A stretch of 28,918 nucleotides of DNA from Sphaerosporella brunnea. Taxonomy: Eukaryota; Ascomycota; Pezizomycetes; Pezizales; Pyronemataceae. The notes under the pieces were generated by a model. It was not told the DNA's origin. It ran no database searches and saw nothing but the letters and a program-made list of their open reading frames with translations. The DNA is taken from assembly GCA_008704415.1 (NCBI GenBank), contig VXIS01000461.1, forward strand, positions 1 to 28,918, in the 5' to 3' direction. The first letter of the stretch is position 1; each line of letters opens with the position of its first letter. Position numbers and translations under genes: made by a program. Of this stretch, positions 26,045-28,918 are shown in pieces.

Positions 26045-28369
26045 ATGGAGGCTGAAAATTGCATCACCTCCCCACCTAGCATGCATTCGTCGCAATCTTC
26101 GCAGCTTTCCTCCACTCCAAGCGGTGTTTCCCCTCCGACGTTGGCCAGCAACCCTGCCGAGGATGGTGATGCCGAAGATAGCTCTATCCCCGACACCTTT
26201 TTGAGCAAGAAGAAGTCCAGAAAAAGCATCGTTTGGTTTCCGGAAAATGGTTGCGAGGTAACTGTTAACGGCAAGGCACGATGGCGATGTAATAGATGTA
26301 AGTGGCCTTCAGGTTTCCGCGTTCATAATAGCTGACTTGGTGTAGGCCCGAACCCGCGTACTGCTCAGCATTTTGCGCTCTCAACCACCAAGAATGCACT
26401 TGAACATCTACTCAAAGTACATAAGATTGGTCCAGATGGTCCCATCATTCAAGGTGAAGCGCCAGCGCACCAGCAAACCATCAAAGCAGCGTTTGGCAAG
26501 AGCCTACCATCTATCGAATTTAACGCCGAAAGTTTTCAGCTTTGTTTTACGCGCTGGATTTTTGAAGAAAGCATAAGTTTTCGCTCTTGTGAGACGGAGT
26601 CTTTTCGAAGGATCTTGAAATATCTGGCTGCCTGCAAGCCAAACTATACAGCGATTGATGAAACGCTACCACTGAGTGGGGATACGGTACAGCGGGAGAT
26701 CTTGGCTTTATTCACCGATATGAAAGAGAAGGTGAAAAAGGCAGTAAGAATAGCGGAAGGGCGGATTCATTTCAGCTTCGATATGTGGAGTGGACCCAAT
26801 CATCACGCCTATCAAGCTATTGTCGCACACTGGATTGATTTGAACGCTACCCTTCACACTGCATTGCTTTCATTGCACCGTTTTCTGGGCAGCCATTCTG
26901 GAATAAATCAAGCGGAGCACTTTTGGACCACGCTGGATGAATACCAGATACACCACACCGTGGGCAAGTTTAACGTGGACAACGCTGGCAACAATGACAC
27001 TGCACTGTGTGAAATTGCACGACGCTTGCGTGAGGAAGGCTATGCTTCCTTTGATCCCGTGAAAGACCGTCTGCGATGCTTCGGCCATGTTTTAAATCTG
27101 GCTGTTAAAGCCATGCTCTGGGGCCGCAATGTAAAAGCAATTGAATGGGATGAGGATGAGAACTACCGAGTGCCAAATGCCGCGCGGGACATAGCTGAAC
27201 TCATCGAGTGGCGGGAGAAAGGACCGCTCGGCAAGCTTCATAATACATTAAATTACATACGGAAGACACCACAGCGGCGTGACCGATTTGCAAAGCTGGT
27301 GCAAGAGCTTAATCCAACGGAAACTGTGTTCACCATACGCGTGGGCAATATCACACGATGGTCCAGCGATTATGAAGCTATCAAGCGAGCATTCCATCTG
27401 CGAGAAGCCATCGAGGACTTCACACCCAGTGCAATACGTTCAAATCAAGATGGCGAACGTGATGCTGCTCCACACGCACTCCAACACGATGAGTTGATGC
27501 CTGAGGATTGGGAGTTCGTTGGCTGTGTCATGGAGCTCCTTGAACCATTCAAAACCTGGACAAACCGCCTTCAGGGAAAGTATTGTAACGGTTACGTGGC
27601 GCAAATTTTACCAGCAATGGAAGAGTTGCTCTCCGATCTGAAACAAGCTAAGCTCTTCTATCAAGCCGAAGGTCACAGCGGACGCTTGATCACAATGATC
27701 AACCACGGCTGGGATGTATTAAATAAATACTACGGCCTCACGGATGCCTGTCCTGCCTATATTATCGCAGTCGCCTTGGACCCAACCATGAAAATGGCCT
27801 GGTTCAACAGCCATTGGGCAGACAAGCCAGATGAGGTGCAGCGCGCACAGGACATTGTTGACGATCTTTGGCGCACCTCCTACCGGGGGCAAAACATTGT
27901 TCAGGTTGGTGGTCAGCAAAGCGAGGAGGACAATGATGCTACAGTTCCACGATGGCGACAGAAGCGTCGGCAGCAGCCCGCGCGAGCTCAAGACCAGGAC
28001 ATGATGGAAATATTCCAGCTTGCCCCACCTGCGGACAAGCATGGCATACAGGATGTTATCAAGTTCTGGGCGGCAAAGCGTCGCGCACCGCGCTGGAAAG
28101 ACCTCGCCACAATGGCGCTGGAGTATCTTACAATACCCGCTATGTCAGCTGAGCCGGAACGTGTTTTTAGCTCAGCAAAAATAACTCTCACTGACCGCCG
28201 GTGCCGCCTCAGCGATGAAGCCATCTCTGCCTTGGAGTGCCTGAAAAGTTGGTCCCGGGATGGGCTCATTACCGAGGCCTTTCCCCAGATTATGGAGCTT
28301 GATGAAATGCTGGACGCCCTACACAAGGCATCGATGGAGAATCGGAGGCAGGAACGCGAAGCTTATTAA
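26045..28369 (+). CDS. hAT transposase with BED zinc finger (two exons)
   Basis: Spliced 26045-26297 and 26346-28369, giving 759 codons and a 758-aa protein. It moves the element by cut and paste. The N-terminal 60 residues are Ser/Pro-rich. The BED finger follows: VWFPENGCEVTVNGKARWRC, CNRC (Cys 82, Cys 85), then His 105 and His 110 (H-x4-H). The DDE fold has Asp 230 (FDMWSGP), Asp 296 (VDNAGNND), a CFGHVLNLAVKAM helix and an RW pair (ITRWSSDY). The C-terminal dimerisation region (YLTIPAMSAEPERVFSSAKI) contains the third acidic residue, probably Glu 689. These are the hallmarks of an active hAT transposase, including the C..H and RW features and the ERVFS box, and none is missing. The ATG at 26045 is the only suitable start: it lies in cgtgcaATGG, with a CT-rich leader before it. 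Stop 28367-28369. The right subterminal repeats begin about 90 bp downstream. Confidence 0.93.
26298..26345 (+). other. Intron of hAT transposase (48 bp)
   Basis: Donor GTAAGT, branch-like GCTGAC, acceptor TGTAG. The split codon T|GC restores the second Cys of the zinc finger, giving CNRC-PNPRTAQHF. The frame stays open if retained only as far as TGA at 26333-26335. Confidence 0.92.
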
Positions 28370-28454
28370 GCGTCATCATAGCGAGGTATATACTATATAC
28401 TGGGTAGCTGTCTAAAATAAAATTGCATTTTCTCTTTTTCAGCTCGCTCAGTTG

Positions 28455-28600
28455 CCTGTGGACTACAGTCGACCTCAGTCGACTGCGGTCGACTGCGGAC
28501 CATGGTCGACTGCAGTCGACGGTAAAAATTGCAGTCGGTCGTAGTCCGAGGTCCCGACTGGACCGCGATACGTAGTCCAGTCCCGTCGCAAGCCAGGACT
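28455..28600. repeat. Right subterminal repeats of hAT
   Basis: At least five GTCGAC words in about 75 bp, including the perfect palindrome gtcgactgcagtcgac (28505-28520), followed by GTAGTCCAGTCC-type words matching the left side. Confidence 0.8.
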
Positions 28601-28605
28601 GGACC

Positions 28606-28627
28606 GGACGGACCGTGGGGAACACTG
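28606..28627 (-). repeat. Right terminal inverted repeat of hAT
   Basis: Inverse of 25761-25782 without a mismatch. Confidence 0.95.
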
Positions 28628-28635
28628 TATGTGGC
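28628..28635. other. hAT target-site duplication TATGTGGC, right
   Basis: Exact repeat of 25753-25760. Confidence 0.96.
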
Positions 28636-28918
28636 CGCCTCCCGAACCGCCTCCGGAGTCAACAGCGTCCGAGGAGTCGTGACAAACGTCCCGATACTGC
28701 GCGGCCGGTCCTCGTGCCCGGACGCTGACCGGTCCAAGGGCCGCGCGTACCACGGAGCGCCCAACCAATTATAATGAAGGGCACTACCGAGTCGACGGTT
28801 GCTGGATCCGAAGACTAAAGCACGCTAAGCGCCAAGGACCTCACAAGGGTCGCGATCCGAGAAGCTAGGAAATACTGTTAGATTGAAGGGACGCTCGAAA
28901 GAGGATACTTACGATACG
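28636..28918. other. GC-rich flank, no recognisable gene
   Basis: 283 bp to the window edge, clearly richer in GC than the DNA left of the hAT. Frames are open by composition only. No element end or motif recognised. Confidence 0.5.

Larger units (their letters stand above)
25761..28627 (+). mobile_element. hAT-superfamily DNA transposon, structurally complete
   Basis: 2867 bp. The ends start CAGTGTTCCCCACGG and are identical inverted over 22 bp (25761-25782 and 28606-28627). Perfect 8-bp duplication TATGTGGC on both sides. It contains one two-exon transposase without stops or frameshifts, and clusters of GTCGAC-containing palindromes just inside both ends. Nothing visible is broken, so this looks like a recent, possibly autonomous insertion. 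Its GC content is higher than that of the surrounding relics, which fits recent arrival. Confidence 0.97.

Overview
The window looks like transposon-choked, non-host DNA from a filamentous fungus. The evidence is fungal-type elements with 48-66 bp GT..AG introns, a chromodomain Ty3/Gypsy element, a pogo/jerky-type DDE_1 transposon and a hAT element, with no recognisable housekeeping gene, rRNA or tRNA. I cannot name the species. GTG and TTG should not be read as start codons here; gene starts below use ATG.

Layout. 1-636: minus-strand fragment of a DDE_1 transposon (copy 3). 632-906: a possible solo LTR. 907-1134 and 7521-7885: two pieces of an old Ty1/Copia relic on the minus strand, split by two nested DDE_1 transposons. 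The outer one (copy 1, 1137-7518) has a decayed transposase with introns and a long AT-hook repeat tail. The inner one (copy 2, 4898-7513) landed on a TA inside copy 1's right terminal inverted repeat, three bases from its end. 7893-15160: four diverged tandem copies (R1-R4) of an unrecognised unit about 1.7-2.1 kb long; three of them carry a TGTGAT-type minisatellite. R1 is interrupted by about 1 kb of other sequence with an LTR-like promoter on the minus strand.

15190-23027: a nearly complete chromovirus (Ty3/Gypsy) with 514/513 bp LTRs, a perfect GTAAT target duplication, a damaged gag and an uninterrupted 1694-codon pol ending in a chromodomain. It sits in an older minus-strand Gypsy relic (23033-24510). 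25342-25670 is a plus-strand Copia reverse transcriptase relic. 25761-28627 is a structurally perfect hAT element: 8-bp target duplication, 22-bp identical ends, subterminal palindromes, and a 758-aa transposase in two exons with BED finger, catalytic acidic residues and dimerisation region all present.

Relative age by nesting: the Copia and Gypsy relics and the R repeats are oldest, then DDE_1 copy 1, then copy 2. The chromovirus (about 1.2% LTR divergence) and the hAT are the freshest insertions. The hAT is the only element here that looks fully competent. The least explained parts are the R1-R4 tandem units with their minisatellites, the AT-hook array on the copy 1 transposase, and a roughly 480-residue spacer in the chromovirus polyprotein.
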